Shown piece after piece: positions 1-8,045 of a stretch of 64,000 nucleotides of DNA (within the stretch, counting starts at the first letter, position 1; each line of letters opens with the position of its first letter). The position numbers and the translations under genes are program-made. The notes beneath the pieces are model-generated. The model did not search any database, was not told the origin of the DNA, and saw only the letters and a list, made by a program, of their open reading frames with translations. This DNA is from Actinomycetes bacterium (GTDB lineage: Bacteria > Actinomycetota > Acidimicrobiia > Acidimicrobiales > Palsa-688): assembly GCA_021808665.1 (NCBI GenBank), contig JAKBBA010000001.1, forward strand, positions 124,001 to 188,000. Direction: 5' to 3'.

Positions 1-1
1 G

Positions 2-1138
2 GTGGGACGGCGGGGAGGAGGGCTATCGACAATGCACCCGGCCGACTTGCTCGGTACAGCGCTGCAAGGCCTATTCGATCGCACAGGACTAGACCCCTCT
101 CTAGTCGGCCAGGTCGTCTCCGGCTGTGTCTCACAGGTCGGTGAGCAGTCCTTCAACATCGCCCGGACGGCCTGGCTGGCCGGAGGTTTCCCGCCCGGGA
201 CCGCATGCACCACCGTCGACACGCAGTGTGGCTCGAGCCAGCAGGCGACGAGCATCGCCTCCGCCTTGGTGGCCTCGGGTGTCGTCGAGATGGCGGTGGC
301 GTGCGGGGTCGAGTCGATGAGTCGCATCCCAATCGGCTCGAACTCTTCCAAGAAGCTCGGCTTGGGCGTCCCGATCCCCAAGTCGTACTTTTCCCGCTAC
401 GAGTTCACGTCACAATTCGAAGGTGCCGAACGGATCGCTAACAAGTGGGGCATAACCCGCGATGACACCGACCGGTTCGGCTTCGAGTCACAGTCCAAGG
501 CGGCTCGAGCGTGGGCAGAGGGCCGCTTCGAGACCCAGATCGTCTCGGTGCAAGCCCCCGACACGGACCCTGACGGCAACCTGACCGGCGATGTTCGCCT
601 CGTAGACAGGGATGAAGGTCTCCGCGAAACCACCCTCGCTGGCCTCGGTGGTCTTCGGCCCGTAGCCCGACCGGACGGGGTTCATACGGCCGGGACCTCG
701 TCACAGATCTCCGACGGCGCAGGTGCCATCCTGCTGACCAACGAGCACAAGGCGGCCGAGCTCGGCCTGACTCCCAAAGCCCGGATCACCCAGACCTGCA
801 TGGTAGGGGTCGACCCAGTTACGATGCTCACAGGCCCTATAGACGCTACGCGCTTGATGCTGGAACGGTCCGGCCTCGCCGTTTCCGACATCGACGTCTT
901 CGAGATCAACGAGGCGTTCGCCTCGGTCGTGCTGGCTTGGCAGGCGGAGGTCGGCGCCGACCCGGCGACGGTCAACCCTAACGGCGGTGCGATCGCCCTC
1001 GGCCATCCTCTCGGCGCTACTGGCGTCGTCTTGGTGACAAAAGCTCTCCACGAGCTCGAGCGCACCGGCGGGAGGCGGGCGCTGGTGAGCATGTGCTGTG
1101 GGGGTGGTCTCGGGACGGGCACGATCATCGAGCGCTGA
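2..1138 (+). CDS. Thiolase (acetyl-CoA acetyltransferase/3-ketoacyl-CoA thiolase), 5' truncated
   Basis: A thiolase that joins or cleaves acyl-CoA at the beta-keto position, acting in fatty-acid or steroid-type beta-oxidation in the cytosol. The acyl-accepting Cys lies in QCGSSQQA (about residue 76 of the visible part). The C-terminal half has the NPNGGAIALGHPLGATG block with the catalytic His, and the chain ends in the CCGGGLGTG motif with the second Cys. The first readable residues (GRRGGGLS, HPADLLG) normally follow a short beta strand at the N-terminus, so about 15-20 codons are missing to the left of the window. The next gene starts directly on the stop codon, which suggests co-transcription. 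Substrate cannot be decided from sequence alone. Confidence 0.93.
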   Translation: MGRRGGGLSTMHPADLLGTALQGLFDRTGLDPSLVGQVVSGCVSQVGEQSFNIARTAWLAGGFPPGTACTTVDTQCGSSQQATSIASALVASGVVEMAVACGVESMSRIPIGSNSSKKLGLGVPIPKSYFSRYEFTSQFEGAERIANKWGITRDDTDRFGFESQSKAARAWAEGRFETQIVSVQAPDTDPDGNLTGDVRLVDRDEGLRETTLAGLGGLRPVARPDGVHTAGTSSQISDGAGAILLTNEHKAAELGLTPKARITQTCMVGVDPVTMLTGPIDATRLMLERSGLAVSDIDVFEINEAFASVVLAWQAEVGADPATVNPNGGAIALGHPLGATGVVLVTKALHELERTGGRRALVSMCCGGGLGTGTIIER

Positions 1139-1987
1139 GTGTCCTCCCTCCTTGAAGCCCTCGGCCTTCCGGCCGGCGACCGCCTTTTAATAGTCACCTG
1201 CGACGGTCTCGGAATCTGCCACTCCACGAACGTCGCCGTATACAGGGCTTTAAGGGAGGGCATGGCCTCGTCTGGCACTCTTAACGTCCCCGGCCCTTGG
1301 GCCCGTGACGCGGCGGCCCGCTACCGTGGGGAGCAGGTCGGAGTCAGCCTGACATTGATCAGCGAGCACGACCTCCTACGGTGGGGGCCGATTACACACA
1401 GCCCCTCCCTGCTAGACGGCGACGGAGGCTTCCCCCGCACGCTAGTAGACCTCTGGGAGCACGCGGACACCGACGAGGTTCGCCGCGAATGCCGGGCTCA
1501 GATCGAGCGGGCCATCTACTGGGGATTCGACGTGACGCACCTGAGCTGCCACCTGGGGGCCCTCGAAGCCCGCCCTGAGTTCTTCGACGTCGCGCTGGAG
1601 TTGGCCAGCGACTTCGGCTTGCCACTCCGGCTCCCGGATGCGAACGCTGAGCGCCTCGCCGGTTTCCCGTTCCGTTCGATAGCAGCGCAGGCCAACGTCC
1701 TCGCCCCGGACCATCTCATCCGGCCGACGTCGACACGGCGACCGTTGCCCACTTTAGAAGCCGTCCTAGCGGACCTGCAGCCAGGCGTGACCGAGGTTGT
1801 GCTCTCCCCCGCCGTCGACAGTGACGAGCTACGCGCCGCCCTTCCGGACTGGCCTTCTAGGATCAGGGACTTCGACGCTGTCATGTCGTCGGACTCGCTT
1901 CGGGTGCTTTCCAGCCGCCCTGGGGTTCATCTCGGAGGATACCGAGCCCTGCGCAAGCTTCAGCGGCGCCTGTCGGAGAAGCGCTGA
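1139..1987 (+). CDS. YdjC/ChbG-family carbohydrate deacetylase-like protein with altered metal site
   Basis: The fold is recognisable from LLIVTCDGLGICHSTN near the N-terminus, then the VGVSLTL strand, the PSLLDGDGGFP segment and the THLSCHLG motif; 282 residues is normal for the family. YdjC/ChbG enzymes remove N-acetyl groups from small oligosaccharides using a metal held by Asp-His-His. Here the usual ADDFG reads CDGLG, so the metal-binding second Asp is Gly, and the usual GLHLTL reads GVSLTL (His to Ser). Only the third-ligand His (SCHLG) remains. It may be a non-catalytic relative or use another chemistry. The GTG start abuts the thiolase stop, and the 3' end overlaps the convergent membrane-protein gene by about 107 bases. 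Confidence 0.75.
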   Translation: MSSLLEALGLPAGDRLLIVTCDGLGICHSTNVAVYRALREGMASSGTLNVPGPWARDAAARYRGEQVGVSLTLISEHDLLRWGPITHSPSLLDGDGGFPRTLVDLWEHADTDEVRRECRAQIERAIYWGFDVTHLSCHLGALEARPEFFDVALELASDFGLPLRLPDANAERLAGFPFRSIAAQANVLAPDHLIRPTSTRRPLPTLEAVLADLQPGVTEVVLSPAVDSDELRAALPDWPSRIRDFDAVMSSDSLRVLSSRPGVHLGGYRALRKLQRRLSEKR

Positions 1988-2978
1988 TCGAACGCCTCCG
2001 CCACATCGACAACGCCAAGAGGACCAGCAGCGGTCCCGAGTTCGGGTCCGTCGCACCCCCGGAAGCGATTCCGCCGAAGTACTCGAAGCTGATCCAAAAC
2101 ACGGCTGCGACCACCACACCCGCAGCGAGCGCCGTCCGGAGCCGCCAGAAGGCTCCCACACCTACTGCGATTTGCACAGCGCCGATAACAGCCGCGAGAG
2201 CAACGGCGTGATGGTTCGCCAGGAGGGACAAAGGCTGCCCCAAAGCGACCACCCAGGCAGGGTTCCCCAACGACGACTCCTCAAGGTTCGCCCGCAGCAC
2301 CAGCGAGGTGGACATCACCCATGTGAATGCGAGCAGCACCTGCCCGGCCCACAACGTCACCCAAACGGCTAGGCCAAGGCGCAGCGAAACCGGCATCTCC
2401 AGCGTCGAACCAGACTCGAAGCGCTCAGCGCCGCCGACACCACTCTGCGCCGACTCACCCACGCTCCACTCGCGCCTAGTCCACTGGCCATCGGTCCGCC
2501 TTGGGGAGGGGAAAGCGAGAAGCCCGATAGTCGGGTACAGGAGGGCTGCGCCGGGGGCGCCGGTCGCCATCATCGCGAAGCCGCTCGGCAAGCCGCCGAA
2601 ACCTTCACCCACCCACCAAACGCCGAGGGCGTAGGGAACCGAAACTGCTATCGCAACTCGCTCGCACTTGCCTGTAACAAGCGCGAGACCAATCCCCAAC
2701 TGGAAGGCCACGAAGACACCGTTGCACAGTGGCGCGTGCGCAGCGATCACCGACACCGCCCACAATATGGACCTGCTCGCCCATGCCGGTTCGCCCATGA
2801 CCGACTGTGCCAGGGAATCCCGCCACCATGCGGCGGTGAAGAATCTCGGGTTCGCCTGGAGGAAACCATCGACAAGCCAGATCGCTCCGAGCCAAAACCG
2901 AACCTTTCGGCGGCTGAGCAGTGGTTTCACACTGTATGTTCGTAGACGCCTCACAAGCGGATCACGCGTCGGGCTCAT
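1881..2978 (-). CDS. Multi-pass membrane protein, DoxX-like
   Basis: A 365-residue protein with about seven to eight hydrophobic helices. The first helix region (RFWLGAIWLVDGFLQ) followed by an NPRFFT segment, and a later YALGVWWVGEGFGG stretch, resemble DoxX-like integral membrane proteins found in many actinobacteria. These are often annotated as conserved hypothetical or quinol-oxidase-subunit-like. A hydrophilic loop of about 40 residues separates the two membrane halves. The C-terminal tail is polar and overlaps the end of the convergent upstream gene. The gene is divergent from the cupredoxin gene with only about 40 bases between them. The family match is moderate; the actual function is unknown. 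Confidence 0.65.
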   Translation of the reverse strand: MSPTRDPLVRRLRTYSVKPLLSRRKVRFWLGAIWLVDGFLQANPRFFTAAWWRDSLAQSVMGEPAWASRSILWAVSVIAAHAPLCNGVFVAFQLGIGLALVTGKCERVAIAVSVPYALGVWWVGEGFGGLPSGFAMMATGAPGAALLYPTIGLLAFPSPRRTDGQWTRREWSVGESAQSGVGGAERFESGSTLEMPVSLRLGLAVWVTLWAGQVLLAFTWVMSTSLVLRANLEESSLGNPAWVVALGQPLSLLANHHAVALAAVIGAVQIAVGVGAFWRLRTALAAGVVVAAVFWISFEYFGGIASGGATDPNSGPLLVLLALSMWRRRSISASPTGAAEACAGLGILRDEPQGGWKAPEASPTT

Positions 2979-3019
2979 CCAACTTGAGCGTCCGCTACGA
3001 ATGTCCGTACGTGTTCAAG

Positions 3020-3484
3020 ATGACGACCAAGGACTCCGGTTCTTCAGCGACGAAACCGCCGACAGCCTCGAAGCGAACCCGTGCAGGAGTGGGCTTGGCT
3101 GCGGTGCTCGCCGCTTCCCTGTTGGCCGCGTGTGGCTCCCAGGTCACCAAGACATCCTCGCCTTCGACTGTGCCAACCTCGACGGTGCAACGACCTTCGA
3201 CCAGCGGTCCAGCTTCTGGCTCTCCGTTGACCCAGGCTGACGTAGTCAACATAAAAGACTTCGCATTTACACCTTCCACGCTGACCGTATCACCCGGAGC
3301 GACCATAGTCGTCCACAACGTAGACGTCGCCACGCACACACTTACCTCGACTGCCGGAGCCTTTAATACCGGTGACATATCACCCGGGTCATCCAAAACG
3401 TTCGTCGCACCGAAGACTCCAGGGACATACCCCTATATATGTGAGATACACCAGTTCATGCACGGCACGTTGATCGTGCGATAA
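3020..3484 (+). CDS. Cupredoxin-domain lipoprotein (plastocyanin-like)
   Basis: A predicted exported lipoprotein of 154 residues. Residues 1-38 form a signal with lipobox LLAAC (lipidated Cys38), then a Thr/Ser/Pro-rich linker and a cupredoxin domain. The type 1 copper ligands are all visible: His in VATHTLT, then Cys, His and Met in YPYICEIHQFMHG. It probably carries electrons, or buffers copper, on the outer face of the membrane. ATG at 3020 is chosen because the longer frame from 2921 adds residues that do not resemble a signal peptide. It lies just upstream of two exported ferritin-like genes on the same strand, suggesting a metal or redox cluster. Confidence 0.88.
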   Translation: MTTKDSGSSATKPPTASKRTRAGVGLAAVLAASLLAACGSQVTKTSSPSTVPTSTVQRPSTSGPASGSPLTQADVVNIKDFAFTPSTLTVSPGATIVVHNVDVATHTLTSTAGAFNTGDISPGSSKTFVAPKTPGTYPYICEIHQFMHGTLIVR

Positions 3485-3575
3485 GCGCGTAGAGCTCTCA
3501 CGTCCCTCCCAAACTGATAATCCCTGCAGTCCCCGACAACCAACGAACCCGACAAACAACAAAGGAGCATGCCAT

Positions 3576-4454
3576 ATGCCAATAGATGAACGGGCTTTCG
3601 CGTCTTTGATAGAAGAGTCCCAGGACCTTCACTCTCAAGCTATGCGAAGGACTAACAGCACTCTCGAAGAGCTCGTGGATGTAGGCCTGCAGTCAAGGTC
3701 AAAGAACAGTCTCAGCGTCGAGCAAGCGGCCTCTTCCCACACGATCGAAGCGGCGAGCCCAGGCCTGAACCGCACCACCCTCGTCGGAGGGGCCCTGGCC
3801 GCGACCGCGTTCACTGCGGCGCTTGCCGGTCTGGCGTCGACCCCGGCGTTCGCTTCGAGCGCGACGGACATTCAGATACTCCAGACGGCCGCTTCCATCG
3901 AAAACCTGGCCGTGAGCACCTACACGACAGCGCTGACCCTACCCTACATTGGTGGCTCGTCGGCCAACCCTGTCATCAAGGCTTTTGCTACGACCACTCT
4001 GAGTCAGCATCGCCAGCACGGCCAAGCCTTCAACTCAGCTATAACTGCTCTGGGTGGCAAACAGCAGACGGGTCCCGACCCCAAGTATGTCCCGGTAGTA
4101 AACTCTGCGGTTGCCGCCATCACCAAAGACTCTGCCTCGGCCGGAGCTTTGGCTGTCGTAGACCTGGCGATGACACTTGAGAACGTAGCCGCTGAGACGT
4201 ACGTCAACAATTGTTCGATACTCGCCGACTCCAATGCCAAGGCGATCACCGCATCGATAATGGGAGTGGAAGCTCAACACGTAGCCGTGCTAAGCGCCGT
4301 CAAAGCTCTGCTGACCGCAAACGCTCCGCAGCTCATAGCCTTGAGCCCAACAGTCGTCGACAGCCTTCCAGCCGCTGCAGGATCGGTGGGCTTCCCGAAC
4401 GCTTTCTATCCAGTCAGTAATGCCAGCCCAGCTAGCGAAGGAGCTCTCTCCTGA
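3576..4454 (+). CDS. Exported ferritin-like domain protein
   Basis: The chain has a 68-residue polar N-terminal extension, then a hydrophobic export segment (about residues 69-92, ending STPAFA, a plausible signal-peptidase site), then a four-helix ferritin-like domain. Helix signatures are IENLAVSTY (Glu), SQHRQHGQ (His-x-x-His), LENVAAETY (Glu) and VEAQHVAVL (Glu/His), a candidate di-metal site. The function is not defined; relatives are annotated only as ferritin-like. A clear Shine-Dalgarno (AAAGGAG) precedes ATG 3576. The stop overlaps the next start (TGATG), and the next gene is a paralogue, so the two are translationally coupled and may form hetero-oligomers. Confidence 0.82.
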   Translation: MPIDERAFASLIEESQDLHSQAMRRTNSTLEELVDVGLQSRSKNSLSVEQAASSHTIEAASPGLNRTTLVGGALAATAFTAALAGLASTPAFASSATDIQILQTAASIENLAVSTYTTALTLPYIGGSSANPVIKAFATTTLSQHRQHGQAFNSAITALGGKQQTGPDPKYVPVVNSAVAAITKDSASAGALAVVDLAMTLENVAAETYVNNCSILADSNAKAITASIMGVEAQHVAVLSAVKALLTANAPQLIALSPTVVDSLPAAAGSVGFPNAFYPVSNASPASEGALS

Positions 4455-5317
4455 TGTCAATGTCAAATGATCACCTGTCGGACCGTGAACTGTCCGCCAT
4501 GACCAAGACCCTCGACGATATGCACAACGATCAGGCTATGCCTGCCATGCGGGCTGCCGTCGCGCAGTGGGTGGACACTCTTCGCTCCGGTGGCGAGACC
4601 CTAAGCGAGAGAGTAGCGACTCGTCGTAAGTTCCTTTTGGGTGCCGCAGGACTTGGGGCCTCGGGCCTCGTTGTCGCCGCCTGTGGTTCGTCTTCGAAAT
4701 CCTCCACGGCGCCAACTTCAGTGGCTGCTCCGGCAGCCTCTACTACAGCACCGGCCTCCTCCTCGGGCGCACTAACTGGCGACTTGGCGGTTGCTGCCAT
4801 GGCAGCCAGCCTGGAGAACCTGGGCGTATACGCTTATAACGCCGGTATCGCTGCCGCGACGGCTGGAAAGCTAGGCAAGGTTCCCCCAGCGGTTGTGACC
4901 TTCGCTCAGACCGCCAAGGCGCAGCACATGGCACACGCCCAGGCGTGGAACTCTGCACTGACCGGTGCCGGCAAGTCAGCTGTCACCGCTACCGACCCAG
5001 CGTTGACTCCTACTGTGAACTCTGCGTTCGCGAAGGTTACGAATGCGTCCGAGCTGGCCCAGCTGGCTTTGCTCATCGAGAATATCGCAGCACAGACTTA
5101 CCAGAAAGCAATCCCAGTGCTTTCAGCTTCGAGCTCTATCGGAGTTGCGGCGACGATCGCCCCGGTCGAGATGCAACACGCCGCCATCTTGTACTACGTT
5201 CTCGGCCAGTACCCGGGAATCCAAGGGACACAATCAAATATGTACGCATCTGGAAGTCCCCTCGCTTTCAACCCTACGACTCTGGCGCGGCCTGCGTCGG
5301 ACTACACGGGGTCGTAG
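4454..5317 (+). CDS. Exported ferritin-like domain lipoprotein (paralogue of the preceding gene)
   Basis: 287 residues: a 56-residue polar N-region, a twin-arginine-like export signal (RRKFLLG at 57-63) ending in a lipobox with Cys77 (VVAAC), a Ser/Thr/Ala-rich linker, then a ferritin-like bundle. The same ligand pattern as the upstream paralogue is present: SLENLGVYAY, AQHMAHAQAW, LIENIAAQTY and VEMQHAAILY. The signal combines Tat-type and lipoprotein features, so a folded, metal-loaded protein could be exported and membrane-anchored. It overlaps the upstream stop by one base. Iron storage, redox or scaffolding roles are all possible. Confidence 0.82.
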   Translation: MSMSNDHLSDRELSAMTKTLDDMHNDQAMPAMRAAVAQWVDTLRSGGETLSERVATRRKFLLGAAGLGASGLVVAACGSSSKSSTAPTSVAAPAASTTAPASSSGALTGDLAVAAMAASLENLGVYAYNAGIAAATAGKLGKVPPAVVTFAQTAKAQHMAHAQAWNSALTGAGKSAVTATDPALTPTVNSAFAKVTNASELAQLALLIENIAAQTYQKAIPVLSASSSIGVAATIAPVEMQHAAILYYVLGQYPGIQGTQSNMYASGSPLAFNPTTLARPASDYTGS

Positions 5318-5333
5318 CAGTTCGGTCTGATCC

Positions 5334-6716
5334 TCAGATCGCCTGGGCGAGCCGGGCAGCTAAGGTCTCCAGACCGGCAGCCCGGCTCGCCTTGACCAAG
5401 ACCGCCAGGTCGGGGCCGCCTTCGCCTAGGGCGTCTTTGATAGCCCAGAAGCTTGTCAATGGCTCAACGCCGTATTCTGTGGTGGCGACGGTGAGCAAGT
5501 CGACTCCGATATCCTCGGCCATCTGAGCTATCTTGCGGTGCTCGGCAGGGCCAGACGAACCCAGTTCCGCCATGGGTCCGAGAATGGCCACCATCCGTTT
5601 GGCTTTGAGATCTCGTAGTGCTAGCAAGGCAGCCTCCATGGATTCGGGGTTGGCGTTGTAGGTGTCGTTGATGATCGCCGTTCCGGTTGCCGTCCGTTGA
5701 AGCTCCATGCGAAATGCTGATATACGGGCGTTCCTCATGGCCTCTGCGGCTTCCGCAAGGTCGACGCCGACCGTGGCTGCGACGCTGAGCGCAGCGGTGG
5801 CGTTGGACACTTGGTGTGCGCCTCGGGCTTCGAGCCTTACCTGCAGGGACCCCCACGGCGAGCGCAGGTCGAACGTCGGGCGAAGTTCGGCGTCCAGGTG
5901 GATGTTGTCAGCTAGGACGTCGACGCCTGAGTCGCCCTTAGCCCCAAGGGCGGTCGCGTATAGGAGGCACCTGGCGGTGGTCTTGGAAGTCATCGCTCTG
6001 ACTCGTTCGTAGTCGGCGTTCAGGACTGCGACACCGCCCGGCGGTAGAGCCGCCACCAGTTCGGATTTAGCCCGGGCAACACCGTCGAGGTCACCGAGCA
6101 TCTCTATGTGAGCTTTCGCCACTGCTGTCACGACTCCGACGTCGGGACGGGCGATCTCGCACAGCTTCGCAATGTGGCCGTGCCCTCTGGCCCCCATCTC
6201 CAACACCGCAACCTCACATCTATCCGGGGCGTTGGCGAGGGTCAGCGGCACTCCGAGCTCGTTGTTGTAGGAACGGAAGCTTGCAGCCACGATCTTCGCT
6301 GCACCGATCGCAGCAGCAGCTAGGTCCTTGGTGGATGTCTTGCCCACCGACCCGGTGATGCCGACAACAGGACCGCCGAGGCGGGCGCGCGCCGCTCGGC
6401 CGATAGCGCTGAGAGCCGAAGCAGTGTCGCCAACTTCTATCACAGCGACTCCGCTTGCGGCGGCCTCCGCGAAGTTGCCTTGCTGCACCAGCACGGCCTT
6501 TGCTCCCGCGGCGACTGCAGCCCCGACGAAGTCATGGCCGTCTCTGTCGGCTCGTATGGCCACGAAGAGCTGCCCGGGTTGCAAGGTTCTCGTGTCAATC
6601 GAGACTCCGGTGATCTCCAGCGAGCGATCCACGCCCCCCCGCGCGGCTTCGCCAGTAAGGCAGCCACCGGCTGCAACGACCAGGTCATTCAAGGTCCAAC
6701 TCATGGCTTCGATCAT
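5334..6716 (-). CDS. murF: UDP-N-acetylmuramoyl-tripeptide--D-alanyl-D-alanine ligase
   Basis: Cytosolic ATP-dependent ligase adding D-Ala-D-Ala to the UDP-MurNAc-tripeptide, the last soluble step of the peptidoglycan stem. The order is as expected: an N-terminal substrate-binding domain (SIDTRTLQPGQLFVAIRADRDGHDF region), the P-loop GITGSVGKTST at about 119-129, NNELGVPLTLA, the ALEMG-type segment VLEMGARGHGH, and the C-terminal domain with NDTYNANPESM. Length (460) is typical. An in-frame ATG at 6704 (MSWTLND) is an equally good start. It is divergent from ddl, which makes its D-Ala-D-Ala substrate, with about 70 bases between the two. Confidence 0.95.
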   Translation of the reverse strand: MIEAMSWTLNDLVVAAGGCLTGEAARGGVDRSLEITGVSIDTRTLQPGQLFVAIRADRDGHDFVGAAVAAGAKAVLVQQGNFAEAAASGVAVIEVGDTASALSAIGRAARARLGGPVVGITGSVGKTSTKDLAAAAIGAAKIVAASFRSYNNELGVPLTLANAPDRCEVAVLEMGARGHGHIAKLCEIARPDVGVVTAVAKAHIEMLGDLDGVARAKSELVAALPPGGVAVLNADYERVRAMTSKTTARCLLYATALGAKGDSGVDVLADNIHLDAELRPTFDLRSPWGSLQVRLEARGAHQVSNATAALSVAATVGVDLAEAAEAMRNARISAFRMELQRTATGTAIINDTYNANPESMEAALLALRDLKAKRMVAILGPMAELGSSGPAEHRKIAQMAEDIGVDLLTVATTEYGVEPLTSFWAIKDALGEGGPDLAVLVKASRAAGLETLAARLAQAI

Positions 6717-6786
6717 GGCAGCTAAAAAGCTAACCTGTAGTGCTGGTGACCGACGCTATGGTTCGCACGTCGTGCTCTGCGCAACG

Positions 6787-7980
6787 ATGAGCGACACAAA
6801 AACTCTGCTCGTGGTCGTATACGGCGGGCGTTCGGCCGAGCACGACGTCTCGTGTGTCTCGGCCCTGAACGTAGTTGCAGCCGTCGACCCTCGACGATAC
6901 GAGCTCCGGGTGGTGGGGATAACGACCTCAGGAACCTGGCTGGATGTCACCGGAGCAGCGCTGGCCGCTGGAGCAGCTGGGGCGGCGACTCTTCCTTCAC
7001 CTGACTCCCTTACAAAACCCGAAGGTGTCATACTCTCCGGGGGTTCCGGCACCGGGGCCGGTCCGACGTTGCGCCCTGAGCTTCTCGTTCCCCGGCCGAC
7101 GACCCCGAAAAACCCCGCGACCCCGAAAGACTCGCCGTCCTCTGGAGCAGTTGTGGCCGGCTCAGGCAAACACAGCCAGCGGACCGTCGTATTGCCGCTC
7201 TTGCACGGGCCGATGGGAGAAGACGGGACCCTTCAGGGTCTTCTCGAGCTTGCCGGGGTCGCCTATTGCGGCCCCGGAGTTGCCGGTTGCGCCGCCGCGA
7301 TGGACAAGGGTCTCGCCAAGTGTCTCCTAGCCTCAGCGGGTCTGCCGCAGGCTCGCCACTTGTATCTCCGCGAAGCAGACACCGACGAGACGATAGTCGA
7401 TAGGGTCATATCCGAGCTCGGCTGGCCGGTGTTCGTGAAACCGGCGAACATGGGTTCTTCGATCGGTATTACCAAGGTCAGGCAGCCTCTCGACCTCGCA
7501 GCTGCCCTCGAAAAGGCCTTCCGCTACGACACTGCCGTGGTAATAGAGGAGAATATCGAAGGTCGTGAGCTTGAGATCGGGGTTCTTGGATGGCCAGAGC
7601 TTCGGGCGTCGTTACCGGGTGAGATCAAGCCGAGCGCTGAGTTCTACGACTACGACGACAAGTACGTTTTGGGGACTGCCGGACTGGAAGTGCCGGCCGT
7701 CGTCAGCTCCGACGTGGCTGAGAAAATGGCCGAGCTTGCGGTGTCGGCGTGCCGGGCCCTGCGAGTGGACTCGATGGCGCGGGTGGACTTCCTCTACGAA
7801 GTCAGCGGTAGGGGCTTGTTGATCAACGAGGTGAACTCGATCCCCGGTTTCACGTCTATTTCCATGTTCCCCAGGCTGTGGGAGGCCTCAGGGTTGTCTT
7901 ACGGCACGCTCATAGACGAGCTCGTGGAAAACGCCTGGCTGCGTCACGAACGCCGGCGGCGCTTCGAGACCGGCCGCTAG
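6787..7980 (+). CDS. ddl: D-alanine--D-alanine ligase with low-complexity insert
   Basis: An ATP-grasp enzyme that joins two D-Ala to make the dipeptide used by MurF. The N-terminal domain opens with VVYGGRSAEHDVS. The ATP-grasp core shows HGPMGEDGTLQG, the VFVKPANMGSSIG strand, EIKPSAEFYDYDDKY and the metal-binding INEVNSIPGFT. The protein has 397 residues, longer than usual, because about residues 66-130 form a Gly/Ala and then Pro/Thr/Lys-rich stretch between the first strands and the HGPMGED motif. ATG 6787 is used; the frame is open for 150 further codons upstream, but that part overlaps the divergent murF and has no family similarity. Confidence 0.94.
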   Translation: MSDTKTLLVVVYGGRSAEHDVSCVSALNVVAAVDPRRYELRVVGITTSGTWLDVTGAALAAGAAGAATLPSPDSLTKPEGVILSGGSGTGAGPTLRPELLVPRPTTPKNPATPKDSPSSGAVVAGSGKHSQRTVVLPLLHGPMGEDGTLQGLLELAGVAYCGPGVAGCAAAMDKGLAKCLLASAGLPQARHLYLREADTDETIVDRVISELGWPVFVKPANMGSSIGITKVRQPLDLAAALEKAFRYDTAVVIEENIEGRELEIGVLGWPELRASLPGEIKPSAEFYDYDDKYVLGTAGLEVPAVVSSDVAEKMAELAVSACRALRVDSMARVDFLYEVSGRGLLINEVNSIPGFTSISMFPRLWEASGLSYGTLIDELVENAWLRHERRRRFETGR

Positions 7981-8045
7981 CCGCCGAAGCCCTAGATCAC
8001 TAGGTCGACCCGAGCTAGGCAGCCGGTTCGGCTGTCGCGACTAGG
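7981..8045. terminator. Convergent intergenic hairpins (ddl/anti-sigma)
   Basis: The gap between the convergent ddl and anti-sigma genes contains two short inverted repeats: CCTAG-ATCA-CTAGG and CAGCCG-GTT-CGGCTG. They could act as a weak two-way terminator. There is no T-tract on either strand, so this is a modest call. Confidence 0.35.

Noticed and set aside
682..1278. Long minus-strand frame opposite the thiolase
   Set aside because: It is the shadow of a high-G+C gene; the plus strand has a complete, motif-bearing protein.
6328..6786. In-frame extension upstream of ddl
   Set aside because: It runs opposite to murF and has no similarity to D-Ala ligases; ATG 6787 gives a normal N-terminus.
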